From NCBI GenBank assembly GCA_016939365.1, contig JAFGHD010000174.1, positions 1-57,490 on the forward strand: 57,490 nucleotides of DNA, read 5' to 3'. The stretch comes from Bacteroidales bacterium (lineage in GTDB: Bacteria; Bacteroidota; Bacteroidia; Bacteroidales; JAFGHD01). The position numbers and the translations under genes are program-made. This document shows positions 32,097-41,843 of this stretch, piece by piece (the stretch's first letter is position 1; each line of letters starts with the position of its first letter). Under the pieces are notes generated by a model that saw only the letters and a list, made by a program, of their open reading frames with translations, did no database searches and was not told where the DNA came from.

Positions 32097-33269
32097 ATGA
32101 TCTCCTTCGACAACACGGAAATCGCCTTCAAGAGTAAGACAGACAAGGATTTGAAAAGAGCCTTCCTGCTCTTCCGGCTGATTGGCAATAACTTTCTGGT
32201 AAACGCAGGCAAGCATCTGGCCGGGATGGCGATAAAGGCCCGGATACCGATGGACTGGGTCGTAAAACCCACTATTTACAAGCAGTTCATCGGAGGGGAG
32301 AATATCGGGGATTGCAACAAAGTGGTGAGGCTTCTCGAGCGTTTCCGCGTTAAAGCCATTTTGGATTATTCCGTGGAAGGGTCTGAATCACCAGAAGATA
32401 TCGCTAATACCCTTGAAGAAACAATCCGGACCATCAACAACGCATCCGGGGATCCCAATGTGGCCTTTGCAGTCTTCAAACCCACCGCCTTTACGACAGA
32501 GACGGTACTCGGGGAAAAAAGCGCCGGTCTGGAATTGACTGGTGCCGGGGAGGAGGAAGCCGGGAGATTCAGGCAAAGGGTGAGGACGCTCTGCCAGGCG
32601 GCCTTTGACAAGGGCATACCCATTCTCATCGATGCCGAAGAGACGCGGTTCCAGAACTTCATTGATGAGGTGGTGTTTGATAATATGCTGCTCTTCAATC
32701 GGGAACGTGCCATCGTGTATAACACATACCAGATGTATCGCCGTGACCGGCTTGAAGTGCTTCGGAGGGATTATCGCAGGGCTGAATCAGAAGGGATCTT
32801 CCTGGGTGCCAAATTTGTCAGAGGAGCCTACATGGAAAAGGAACGCCAGCGGGCTGCTGAATTGGGTTATCCCGACCCCATCCATCCCGACCAGGAAAGC
32901 ACCGACAAAGCCTACAATGAAGCGTTGCGTTTTTGCGCCTCACACATTGACCGCATCTACATCTTCAACGGTACCCACAATGAATACAGTTCAGGGCTGC
33001 TGGCAGAACTGATGGATCAGTATGACATTCCAAGGGATGATCCACGTTGTTTTTTCTCCCAGCTCTACGGGATGAGCGATCACATCAGCTTCAACCTGGC
33101 TTTTGCAGGTTACAACGTCGCCAAATATATTCCCTATGGACCGGTCAGGTCTGTTTTGCCCTATCTGATCCGGAGAACGGAAGAAAACACCTCCATTGCA
33201 GGGCAAACGGGAAGGGAGTTGGGCCTGATCACAATGGAACTCAGAAGACGGAAAGGACATCTCCGCTGA
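32097..33269 (+). CDS. Proline dehydrogenase
   Basis: This FAD enzyme oxidises L-proline to pyrroline-5-carboxylate, the first step of proline catabolism. The 390-residue protein is a single-domain PRODH TIM barrel of the Bacteroidota type: LDYSVEGSES, IPILIDAEETRFQ, GAKFVRGAYMEKERQRA (conserved Arg and Lys) and a C-terminal FSQLYGMSDHISFNLA and YIPYGPVRSVLPYLIRR. The P5C dehydrogenase partner is not in this window. Often labelled putA or fadM in annotation; I leave the symbol empty. Confidence 0.94.
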   Translation: MISFDNTEIAFKSKTDKDLKRAFLLFRLIGNNFLVNAGKHLAGMAIKARIPMDWVVKPTIYKQFIGGENIGDCNKVVRLLERFRVKAILDYSVEGSESPEDIANTLEETIRTINNASGDPNVAFAVFKPTAFTTETVLGEKSAGLELTGAGEEEAGRFRQRVRTLCQAAFDKGIPILIDAEETRFQNFIDEVVFDNMLLFNRERAIVYNTYQMYRRDRLEVLRRDYRRAESEGIFLGAKFVRGAYMEKERQRAAELGYPDPIHPDQESTDKAYNEALRFCASHIDRIYIFNGTHNEYSSGLLAELMDQYDIPRDDPRCFFSQLYGMSDHISFNLAFAGYNVAKYIPYGPVRSVLPYLIRRTEENTSIAGQTGRELGLITMELRRRKGHLR

Positions 33270-33290
33270 CGGGGGATGCGTTGACAATGG

Positions 33291-34538
33291 TCATTTCCTT
33301 CTCCAGTTGTCCACGGCCAGATACCAGTTTTCCCGGTATGCAGGTGAACGGGACATCCGGAAGTCGTTTTCAGTGAACGGATTTTCCGATCTCCTGAAAG
33401 AAAAGGATACCGAAAGTGGATTCTGGAGATCCCCATAAATCCACTCTTCCTCTCCCTTATCGCGGTATACATGATTGGGAGGGCCGAAAATGATATAGGT
33501 GATGCCCCTGTCTGTTTTCCAGCCTTCCTTGTAAGAAGAAAACCACAGGTTGGCCTGCTCCACCCTGCCATAATATCTTTTGATCATCGATCTTGCCCTT
33601 TCGGGATCCTGCCGGGCCCTTTTGAGCCAGAAACTGTCCACTGCGGTCTTGCAGTCACCGTATTTCATCAGCCGGTCAAACTCTTTCTGGGATGTAATGT
33701 ATCTCAATGTTTTCAAAGCCTGTTCGGGAGTGTTGACTTCAGGAAAACCATCCTCTGAAAGGAATAGCGTGATCCCTTCCCTGACCGATGTATCGGCCTG
33801 AAAATGATATATACCCGGTTTATCCAGTGAAAAAAGAGGTGTATATCCATCCGGTCCGAGGGTAAGCGAAAAGAGGCTGTCGGGCGCAAACCGGAAGACT
33901 ATATCCTTCTCATATACAAAGGGAGGTTTCGCTATCTGAAACACCTTATGGTAATATCCTACAAAAAGTTGTTTTTCGCCGTGAAATGATCTCCTGATCA
34001 TGTATTTCCTGTCTTTCCCGATCCATGGGTAAAAGACCGGAAGCCCGTTTTCATCGCAGATCATGAAATGCTGCCTGTTGTTGATATCCTCCTTCACCAG
34101 ACTAGCAAACGCATAAAATGTGGAGGAAGCTGGCAGCCGCAGGTCCCGGATGAAAACCGTCAGCCCGGCATCTTCCCTGTCCGGGTGGCTGATCTCAAAA
34201 CTGACGACCATCTCGGCCTGAGGAGCCGATTGTGCCGTATCTGCGATCAGAATGGAAGCACTGTCGATCACCTCCGGGGATCCCAGGAAGGGGTGCAACC
34301 TGTATCCGGCCCTGACCATTACAGAAGTGTCGCCGTCATGCATGAAACCTTCCAGGGGAATGCTGATGTAGAGCACCGATTTCTCCACCGCTGCATGAAA
34401 AACGGTTACCTGTGGCCAGGCAAGCCGGTCTTCCTGATAAAGAGGAGCATGATCGATCCTGTTTGCATAACGCACCGGCACACAACCTTGCAGGATCAGG
34501 ACAAGCAACGTCAATGAAATGAAGTAACCCGGTTTCAT
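33291..34538 (-). CDS. GWxTD domain-containing lipoprotein
   Basis: The 415-residue product has a lipoprotein signal (ISLTLLVLILQGC) and ends with the GWxTD domain that names the family: EGWKTDRGITYIIFGPPN, then EEEWIYGDLQN. The family is common in Bacteroidota and has no assigned biochemical activity. The mature protein starts with beta-rich modules. It is convergent with the proline dehydrogenase gene, 21 bp apart. Confidence 0.9.
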   Translation of the reverse strand: MKPGYFISLTLLVLILQGCVPVRYANRIDHAPLYQEDRLAWPQVTVFHAAVEKSVLYISIPLEGFMHDGDTSVMVRAGYRLHPFLGSPEVIDSASILIADTAQSAPQAEMVVSFEISHPDREDAGLTVFIRDLRLPASSTFYAFASLVKEDINNRQHFMICDENGLPVFYPWIGKDRKYMIRRSFHGEKQLFVGYYHKVFQIAKPPFVYEKDIVFRFAPDSLFSLTLGPDGYTPLFSLDKPGIYHFQADTSVREGITLFLSEDGFPEVNTPEQALKTLRYITSQKEFDRLMKYGDCKTAVDSFWLKRARQDPERARSMIKRYYGRVEQANLWFSSYKEGWKTDRGITYIIFGPPNHVYRDKGEEEWIYGDLQNPLSVSFSFRRSENPFTENDFRMSRSPAYRENWYLAVDNWRRK

Positions 34539-34684
34539 GGCAAATCATTTACCTGTTCATGCCTTTTCCCGGGTCATAAATACCTGTTTGGAGTTATGGG
34601 CCGGGAAGAGATGGATAAACTACAAATTTCATACCTGAATTGGATATCCCCATATTTTTTCTTAAGAATTCGTACCTTTATGGT

Positions 34685-35509
34685 ATGAAATCCATCTCAT
34701 TGGCACTCCCGCCTGGTTTCATGATGTCTCTGATGACAGCATTGGCTGTCATTTTCGGTGTACGGGCCCAGGACACCTGGCCCCCTTCATGCGTAGGTGG
34801 GCAGCTGCTCCTTGAAAATTTCATCGATGAGGAGATGGTATACCCTCAGGGATCCTGGGAGAAAGGTATTGAAGGCACGGTGGTACTTGATTTTATGATC
34901 AGGAAGGATGGGTCTGCCGGTAACATCCGGGTGGCCGAATCTGTCAATGAAGAAATCGACAGGGAAGCCATCAGGATATTCAGGAAGATACTCTGGCATC
35001 CTGCTGTCTCACTGGGCAGGGCTGTCGACAGTCCCCACAGCCTGAAGATCCGTTTTAAAACAGGGAGATACAAGAAAGCGGTGAAGAAAAGGGGCTATGA
35101 GCACATCATCTATCCCCATGAGCCCGTCGATACCAGCATGAAAGTCTATGAAGTCCGGGAGGTGGACTCCCCGCCACATCCCGTATTCAGCAGTATAGAC
35201 CATCATTTCGAACAATTTGTGGCTTCCCGGCTGGAATACCCGGAGCAAGCCTTCAGGCAGAACATCGGGGGTACGGTCATCCTGCGTTTTGTGGTTGAGC
35301 CCAGCGGACGGATCTCAAACATCTCAGCGGTGCAACATGTGGGCGGTGGATGTACGGAGGAAGCCATTCGCATCGTGAAGTTGCTCCGGTGGGAACCGGG
35401 CATCCTGGAGAATACGGCGGTAAGGGTGTTTTACCAGCTGGAGATCACCTTCGACATCGCCCGCTATTCGGTAAAACGCAACATACCCATGCCCGGTCAG
35501 ATTCATTAG
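34685..35509 (+). CDS. TonB-family protein with two TonB C-terminal-like domains
   Basis: The 274-residue product has an N-terminal hydrophobic segment ending at VFGVRAQ, which looks like a cleavable signal, and two TonB_C-type repeats: GTVVLDFMIRKDGSAGNIRV with REAIRIFRKILWHPA (about 60-125), and GGTVILRFVVEPSGRISNI with EEAIRIVKLLRWEPG (about 195-265). Energy-transducing TonB proteins span the inner membrane and have a Pro-rich periplasmic linker; that linker is missing here, so this is likely a periplasmic relative rather than a true TonB. The ATG at 34685 lies only four bases after a -7-like TACCTTTA (34673-34680), so either translation starts later (next ATGs at 34721 and beyond) or the mRNA is almost leaderless. 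Confidence 0.75.
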   Translation: MKSISLALPPGFMMSLMTALAVIFGVRAQDTWPPSCVGGQLLLENFIDEEMVYPQGSWEKGIEGTVVLDFMIRKDGSAGNIRVAESVNEEIDREAIRIFRKILWHPAVSLGRAVDSPHSLKIRFKTGRYKKAVKKRGYEHIIYPHEPVDTSMKVYEVREVDSPPHPVFSSIDHHFEQFVASRLEYPEQAFRQNIGGTVILRFVVEPSGRISNISAVQHVGGGCTEEAIRIVKLLRWEPGILENTAVRVFYQLEITFDIARYSVKRNIPMPGQIH

Positions 35510-35708
35510 GTCAGCACAAAAACCAGACAGAAAAATGAACCGCATCAGGATGCTGTCTGACATTCACCCATTTGTGCATCCGGAAGTTTATGATTTTTTC
35601 AGCGACTGAGACCGGATCTGGCATGCGGGAAATACCGGTGGTATGTTGACCATTCTCAGAAATCCGGAACCTGGAAGCCTCCGAGTCCCCGAAGTGGATA
35701 CATGCAAC

Positions 35709-36182
35709 CTATCTCAGACGATCGACCGACCTGACCAGCCTCTCATCCTTCAAAATAAAACGGTTGGCCAAAACCAGGGAAACCAGGACAATCAGAGGAA
35801 ACCAGGCCCCGGCCCCGAATACGGGTTCCGCCTGGATCTCCTTACCGATAAGTTCCGGATAACCGAAAAAAATCCCCGCTACAAGAAAAACCACCAGGAG
35901 GATGTTGATCTTGTTCACCTTCAACTGGGACAAACGTTTACGGGAATTCAGGATGGTCACAACGATCAGGATCATGCTGATCACGGTGACCAGAAGTATG
36001 GGCCATGCGATCCATGACCTGAAGATCACCGTGGTATCGGAAGGTACCATATTCCTCAATTCGTAAATATAAAGCTTGAAATAGTGCAGTTCCGACAGAA
36101 AAGAAGCGATCGGGAAGAAGAAAATCATGATCTCGGCCAACAGGGCGACGAGCAGAAAAAAAGTTTGTATACGCTGGATCAT
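35709..36182 (-). CDS. DUF4293 family membrane protein
   Basis: The 157-residue product begins MIQRIQTFFLLVALLAEIM, the usual start of DUF4293 proteins of Bacteroidota, and has four hydrophobic helices. Function is not known for the family. I place the start at ATG 36182, because the longer frame runs into the tamB stop region. It lies 37 bp after tamB and may be co-transcribed with it. The 199 bp between its end and the tonB-like gene (35510-35708) show no further gene. Confidence 0.88.
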   Translation of the reverse strand: MIQRIQTFFLLVALLAEIMIFFFPIASFLSELHYFKLYIYELRNMVPSDTTVIFRSWIAWPILLVTVISMILIVVTILNSRKRLSQLKVNKINILLVVFLVAGIFFGYPELIGKEIQAEPVFGAGAWFPLIVLVSLVLANRFILKDERLVRSVDRLR

Positions 36183-36219
36183 CTTGTAGTAGGATTTATG
36201 GTTATTGCAAAGGTATGCA

Positions 36220-39200
36220 TCAATTGTTTTCGATGGAAGAGGCATCCTCCGGTCTCTGGGCATCCTGGTTCCCTTTCTTCCGGATTAGTTCGCTGAGACG
36301 ATTGAACTCTTTGGTATAGAACACCCCGACACCCTGGGTATAAGGAGAATAGTTCTTGTAAAAATAATCGGAGTTGGATTTGTTGAAGGCCCTGATCCGG
36401 AATCGCCCGTCGCGTGTGATCTTCACCTCCACCATGACCTCTCCGACAATGCTGTTGGTATTTTTTGTGCTGGCATTGTTTTCACCCCTCACCCCCACGT
36501 TGCCATCGATGGTCACCCGGTTATCGAACAGTTGCGTGGAAAGAGCCAGTTCCACTTCATCTTCCGATACCTTATCACCCGGCAGATAGTTGATTCCGAT
36601 ATCTATATTGTCACTCACCTGTGACAGCCATTGATTCAGCTGATTGGAGACCAGGGTAAAGGAATTGAATCCCACGCCGGAAGAATAGCCGGAAGGTTGG
36701 CTGAAGCTGTTTGTGATCAGCAGTGAAAGCATTTGCTGGCTCATCTGTGCCTGGTCATTTGTATCCAGCTGGGCATAGATGTACTCCCGGGTATCATTCC
36801 TCATATCCGGAAATTCAATCATAAAGCGTAGTTCAGGGTTGGCCAGCTTGTTCCGCATATTGATCACACATTCCACCGGAACACGGGCGGCTGAATCCCC
36901 TTCTGGCGCAAAGGCACCCAGGGCCGTCTTCACCTTGTAGACCGCACTGATATCGATATCGGCATCATAGGGATCACCGGTCCAGACCACAGAGCTTCCG
37001 CTCCGGACATCGAAGTAACGGTTGATGATATTCTGCAGGGTGAAAAAGAAGGAACCCCTTGAGATGGTATACCTCCCGTTCATGGTCATGCTTCCGTCGC
37101 GTGTGATGGCCATCAGGATATCACCCGTTCCGCTGGCTTTTATTCTTCCCATTTCATAAGGCAAAATAATCTCTATGCTTGCCGCTGGTCTGGCTTCAAT
37201 ATTCATCCGCAGCGACAGGCCCTGAACCACCGGCGCCGGTGGCTCTGTCCGGTCTTCCTTGTCATCGCCTTTCGTGATGAAAACGATATAGTCGTTCTCA
37301 TAAATATCAACGTCATAGCTTATCGGGATTACCATCTGAGTGCCCTTATCGAGGGCAGCCTGTATATCCATATCGATATTCTCAGGATCACCCGCAATCC
37401 TCACCTGACCGGATGCCTGCGCTTTCCCGAAAAAAAGCTCGTTCTGGGACCTGGTGGTGTTAAGGCAGGCAAGACCCTCCATTTTCGCCTGTATATCAAA
37501 AGAAAGATTGCTGAAATGATCGTGCTTCAGATAACCGCTGCAGTGTGCCTGGTTGTTCAGCGAATCATACAGGATCATGTCATCAAGGGAGATACGGTCG
37601 GGTTGGAATACCAGCGTGGATGCCGTATAATAAATGACATTCAGGTAATCGATCCGGAACTTCGTATGTATCAGGCTGAGCTGACCCGTCAGGTCAGGCA
37701 TTCCGGCAGTGCCTGCAAGCCTCAGATTACCGCTGGCCAGTCCATCCCATCCGGATGAGAAAGATGAGAGAAAAGGCGCCAGTGTTCTGATTTTGTAATT
37801 GTTCAACGTTATCCCCAGGTCGAAATTCCGGTCGGAACGACCCGTGTAATAGTACCCGGATGCCCGCAATACCTCATTGGTGCCGATATTCCCGGTATAG
37901 ATGATGGATGTGTTCAGGTAAAAGGCTTTTTCCAGGTCTCTCCATGTGGAAGAAAAGGTGAGGTCTCCCAGCAGGACCCTGTTGAAATGAAAATCCCTGA
38001 TGAATATGGATGCATCGAGCCCTGGAATATGGTAGATGTCATTGATATTAGCCCGGCCTGTCAGCTTCCCGTCCAGATCAATGTTCAGATTGCTTGTCAG
38101 AAGGTCGAAATTCGAAAGCCTGAAATCACCAAATTCAAATGTGAGAGTGTCTGAGGGATTTTCGGAAATGGCCCCGTCAATGAATATTTTCTGCTCACCC
38201 GATTTAAAATGAAACCGTTTCGCCATCAGGTATGTGGTATCGATCAACAGCATGTTTTCCGGGTCTATTTCCCACATCTCATCATTGACAATGATTTGAG
38301 CCTTATGGATTCTGGCCCGAAACCTGGAAGGACTGATAAACCTGACAAATCCCGTAATATCTGCGGCATTCCTGATCTTCTGGTTACGGTTGTCCCATCC
38401 GATCCTGTAGTTGATGCTGTCGTGTCTGACCGTGGTGTTCATTTTGAATGACTCCACATTTAAAGTGTCGGTATAAAAAAGTTCCCGCGCTTCCACATCA
38501 AGGCTCAGTGCTGTGGGGATGGTATTACCATTGAGCGTAAGCTGGCTTGCCCTTCGGTCTCCGAAACGGATCTCGGGTAATGAGAATGACATATGCAGGT
38601 TGGATGTAAAGGAGTTGAATCCGCCCGTGAGTTTGGCATCCGGTGCGATCATCCATCCCGGAGCGAAGACAGAGGCGACCGACTCAACATCCTTCAACTT
38701 CAGCTCGAAGTTAAAATCCTGACCGGCCGTAACCCGTTCAGCAAACAGGGTGTCCGGCACCAGTGTATCCGCGTAGGCGTCGAACAGCCGTTGGATATCT
38801 GCACCCAGTTCCCGGAAGACCACTTTTCCTTCCAGCGAAGCATCAGCAAAGTCACTGAAAAGACGTAAGACCATATATTCCGACATTTCCCGTGTCACGG
38901 AAAGGGTTAAATTTTCAATGCAGACTTCGCCGGCTTCCCCAATGTAACGGGTGCTGTCGATACTGATCATCCCCTGCATCTCGTCGGGATGAGACCCCAT
39001 AATGTTGATTCTCATGCGGGTGGACAGCGAGATCAGGGAGTCCGCCTTGAATAGGTTCAGCCGGCTCAGCCGGGCATCCCGGACTGAAGCCGTGAAATCA
39101 TATTTCGGGATGTTACCGCTGAAATCGAGAAGGCCGTCGAAATCCAGACCTGCGTTTTCATCAAAGACCGTTACTTTTCCTGTAAATGCCATTGCATTCC

Positions 39201-40734
39201 ACTCTCCGGAAATGCCGATCTTCTGGTAGACGTAGTCATAAAATTCCAGGGAGTCCACTTCACCTGTCACCGAAATGCGCGCTGTACCGGGTTTCACACC
39301 GGTTCCCGCAATGTCCGCATGCAGACTCATCCGCCCCAATGGAATATCCTGAGCGATGAGGCTTCCCAGGTCTATCCGGTGTGCATCCATTCTACCTGAA
39401 TAACCGATCTCGCCGGAGATGGAGAGCCTGAGTGCGACATCAGTGCGGATGCTGCCCAGATCCGTGTCAAACAATGCATAGGACACGAAGTCGTTGTAAA
39501 ATCCCGTGAAATTACCCTTGATGTGAACCGACCCGAAACGGTCCAGCATTTCCGGAAGCTCCCCCATCCGCCGGCCTTCCGGCATAATGAAATTCCGGAT
39601 ATCCTTCGCATCCGTGACAAGCTCCCTGAACTGTGCATGGATAAAGGTGGCTTCCACATCAGGGAGGCCCGTCATCCGGATATCGCCATCGATCCGGGTT
39701 CGTTCTCCATAAGCTACCCGTAATTCCTTCGATTTGAATTTACTTACGGTGCCGGCCAGAATCCCTGAGATTTCAAGGTCATTGTCCATCCCGGCAAGGG
39801 CCGGCGCGAAGAAACCTATGTCGGACATCCTCAGAACAGAATTCCGGATATCTGCATCAATCTTCACTGCTTCCAGGAAATTTCCAAAGTCCTGCCATCC
39901 GCCAAAAGTAAACGCCAGGTCGAGGTGAAGGCTTGAGGAAGGGGTGGCTATCCCGAGACCGGAAGCGATGATCTGCTGCTGATTTACAAGAAACCGGCCC
40001 GACAACTGTTGCAGTTCAAAACCGCTCCCCTCCCTGAAGGAGGCATCGTTGATGGAAAAGGTAACCGAATCCCCGGCCAGGCCGATATCTTCAAGATCGA
40101 GATTAATACCTGCAAAATCCAGGTGGCTGAAGTCCATACCGCTCTTCACGGGCTCTTCTGAACGATCGTCCAACGAGAATGAGCAGTCGGTCAGCCGGAT
40201 CCTGCTCATCCTCAGCTGCCAGGGTTCTCCGGTTGAAACCGTGTCGTCACCCTGAAAATAGTCCAGCAGGAAATCCAGGTTCAGAGGGCCTCCGGTTTCA
40301 TCCCTGCAAAGCCTGAGGATGGTTTTTTCCAGACGGATCCCCGACAATCCGGCGGCCCGCTCCCGGACAGCTATCCACTTCATCTTTAGCAACATACGTT
40401 TGCTGAAAAGCAAAGTGTCGCCATTCAGATCACGGACAAGGACATCCTCCGCCAAGAGGCTTTTCAGCGGGACGAACCGTATATTCCTGATGTAAATTTC
40501 GGTCTTCAGTTCACGTGAAAGCCAGCGGGTTGCGATACGGGCCGACAGATTCTGAAAGATGGGTGAAACAATTATGAAAAATGCCACGACCAGAACGGTG
40601 GCTATGCCTGTGAGGCCCAGGGCTGTCGCCCGGACATACCGATTTTTGATAATTTTGCGCAGAATCCGGTAGATTACATAAATCCTAACTGCCGTCAGAC
40701 AAAGGGTATTGTACTTTTCCGGCCTTCTGTGCAA
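36220..40734 (-). CDS. tamB: TamB-like inner-membrane-anchored AsmA-family protein
   Basis: TamB-type proteins are long beta-rich periplasmic bridges, anchored in the inner membrane, that carry phospholipids or help assemble outer-membrane proteins. The 1504-residue product has one membrane helix near residues 36-56, a very long repetitive beta-strand region, and the conserved C-terminal TamB domain (about 1080-1480) with GTGDILMAITRDGSMTM, NPELRFMIEFPD and QMLSLLITNSFSQPSG. No ATG exists near the N-terminus: the first possible start is TTG at 40734, only 19 bp from the divergent tsaD start, so the true start is uncertain. The DUF4293 gene follows closely. Confidence 0.9.
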   Translation of the reverse strand: MHRRPEKYNTLCLTAVRIYVIYRILRKIIKNRYVRATALGLTGIATVLVVAFFIIVSPIFQNLSARIATRWLSRELKTEIYIRNIRFVPLKSLLAEDVLVRDLNGDTLLFSKRMLLKMKWIAVRERAAGLSGIRLEKTILRLCRDETGGPLNLDFLLDYFQGDDTVSTGEPWQLRMSRIRLTDCSFSLDDRSEEPVKSGMDFSHLDFAGINLDLEDIGLAGDSVTFSINDASFREGSGFELQQLSGRFLVNQQQIIASGLGIATPSSSLHLDLAFTFGGWQDFGNFLEAVKIDADIRNSVLRMSDIGFFAPALAGMDNDLEISGILAGTVSKFKSKELRVAYGERTRIDGDIRMTGLPDVEATFIHAQFRELVTDAKDIRNFIMPEGRRMGELPEMLDRFGSVHIKGNFTGFYNDFVSYALFDTDLGSIRTDVALRLSISGEIGYSGRMDAHRIDLGSLIAQDIPLGRMSLHADIAGTGVKPGTARISVTGEVDSLEFYDYVYQKIGISGEWNAMAFTGKVTVFDENAGLDFDGLLDFSGNIPKYDFTASVRDARLSRLNLFKADSLISLSTRMRINIMGSHPDEMQGMISIDSTRYIGEAGEVCIENLTLSVTREMSEYMVLRLFSDFADASLEGKVVFRELGADIQRLFDAYADTLVPDTLFAERVTAGQDFNFELKLKDVESVASVFAPGWMIAPDAKLTGGFNSFTSNLHMSFSLPEIRFGDRRASQLTLNGNTIPTALSLDVEARELFYTDTLNVESFKMNTTVRHDSINYRIGWDNRNQKIRNAADITGFVRFISPSRFRARIHKAQIIVNDEMWEIDPENMLLIDTTYLMAKRFHFKSGEQKIFIDGAISENPSDTLTFEFGDFRLSNFDLLTSNLNIDLDGKLTGRANINDIYHIPGLDASIFIRDFHFNRVLLGDLTFSSTWRDLEKAFYLNTSIIYTGNIGTNEVLRASGYYYTGRSDRNFDLGITLNNYKIRTLAPFLSSFSSGWDGLASGNLRLAGTAGMPDLTGQLSLIHTKFRIDYLNVIYYTASTLVFQPDRISLDDMILYDSLNNQAHCSGYLKHDHFSNLSFDIQAKMEGLACLNTTRSQNELFFGKAQASGQVRIAGDPENIDMDIQAALDKGTQMVIPISYDVDIYENDYIVFITKGDDKEDRTEPPAPVVQGLSLRMNIEARPAASIEIILPYEMGRIKASGTGDILMAITRDGSMTMNGRYTISRGSFFFTLQNIINRYFDVRSGSSVVWTGDPYDADIDISAVYKVKTALGAFAPEGDSAARVPVECVINMRNKLANPELRFMIEFPDMRNDTREYIYAQLDTNDQAQMSQQMLSLLITNSFSQPSGYSSGVGFNSFTLVSNQLNQWLSQVSDNIDIGINYLPGDKVSEDEVELALSTQLFDNRVTIDGNVGVRGENNASTKNTNSIVGEVMVEVKITRDGRFRIRAFNKSNSDYFYKNYSPYTQGVGVFYTKEFNRLSELIRKKGNQDAQRPEDASSIENN

Positions 40735-40753
40735 AAATATTCAATAACCCGCA

Positions 40754-41812
40754 ATGATCAGGATCCCTGATACCCCGGCTCAGGAAAAAAAAGTACCTGC
40801 CTACATACTGGGTATCGAGACATCATGTGACGATACGGCGGCAGCCGTAATACGGGATCATTACCTGCTCTCGAATGTCATTGCCGGGCAGGCTGTACAC
40901 GAGAGATATGGGGGAGTGGTGCCTGAGCTGGCATCCCGTGCCCACCAGCAGCACATCATTCCCGTGGTCGAAGCGGCACTTCAGGATGCAGGTGTCACAA
41001 AGGAGATGCTGCACGCTGTTGCCTACACAAGGGGTCCGGGATTGATGGGATCCCTTCTGGTCGGGACATCCTTTGCCAAGACATTTGCCATGGGTCTGGA
41101 CATCCCCCTGATTGAAGCGGACCATCTCGATGCCCATATTCTGGCCCATTTCATCGAAGGGCCGGATCATCCATACCACCCCCCTGAGTTCCCGTTCCTG
41201 TGCCTGACCGTGTCAGGCGGACACACCCTTCTGGTGGTCGTCGAAGAACCCTCCCAAATGAAAGTGATCGGGCGCACCATCGATGATGCAGCCGGAGAGG
41301 CCTTCGATAAGGCTGCCAAGATCCTGGGTCTGCCATACCCCGGAGGACCGGCCATAGACAAACTGGCAAAGGAGGGAAATCCCTCGGCATACCCTTTCCC
41401 AAAACCCCGGATACCCGGACTCAACATGAGTTTCAGCGGACTGAAAACATCCTTTCTCTATTTCATCAGGGACCGGCTCAGGGAAGATACCGGATTCATC
41501 AGCAGTAACCTTCCGGATCTGTGTGCTTCCATCCAGAATACCATTGTGGAAATCCTGATGGAAAAGCTGGAGGATGCTTCCTCTGTTACCGGCATCCGAA
41601 ACATCGCGTTGGCCGGTGGTGTGTCGGCCAATACCCTGATGCGCGCAATGCTTACCGAAGCCGGCACAAGAAACGGTTGGAAGACCTACATCCCTCATTA
41701 CCGGTATACTACTGACAATGCGGCCATGGTAGCCATCACCGGATATTTCAAATACATCCGCAATGACTTCTCCTCCCAGGAAAGCACCCCCTACACCCGT
41801 ACCACCCGGTAA
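40754..41812 (+). CDS. tsaD: tRNA threonylcarbamoyladenosine synthase subunit TsaD
   Basis: TsaD transfers threonylcarbamoyl to A37 of tRNAs that read ANN codons. The 352-residue ASKHA-fold protein has GIETSCDDTAAAV, VPELASRAHQQHI (metal-binding His), YTRGPGLMGSL, SGGHTLL, GRTIDDAAGEAFDK, LNMSFSGLKT and LAGGVSANTLMR, all typical. It is divergent from tamB, with 19 bp between possible starts, and it ends 31 bp before the preferred start of the TIGR02757 gene. Confidence 0.98.
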   Translation: MIRIPDTPAQEKKVPAYILGIETSCDDTAAAVIRDHYLLSNVIAGQAVHERYGGVVPELASRAHQQHIIPVVEAALQDAGVTKEMLHAVAYTRGPGLMGSLLVGTSFAKTFAMGLDIPLIEADHLDAHILAHFIEGPDHPYHPPEFPFLCLTVSGGHTLLVVVEEPSQMKVIGRTIDDAAGEAFDKAAKILGLPYPGGPAIDKLAKEGNPSAYPFPKPRIPGLNMSFSGLKTSFLYFIRDRLREDTGFISSNLPDLCASIQNTIVEILMEKLEDASSVTGIRNIALAGGVSANTLMRAMLTEAGTRNGWKTYIPHYRYTTDNAAMVAITGYFKYIRNDFSSQESTPYTRTTR

Positions 41813-41843
41813 TACAAACCGGAAATCAGGGCCTCCCATCGAC

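Noticed and set aside
35643-36296. Plus-strand frames opposite the DUF4293 gene and the end of tamB
   Set aside because: Low-complexity, Gln- and Asp-rich translations without family resemblance; the minus-strand genes explain the coding potential.
36220-40734. Plus-strand frames opposite tamB
   Set aside because: They follow from codon bias of the minus-strand gene.
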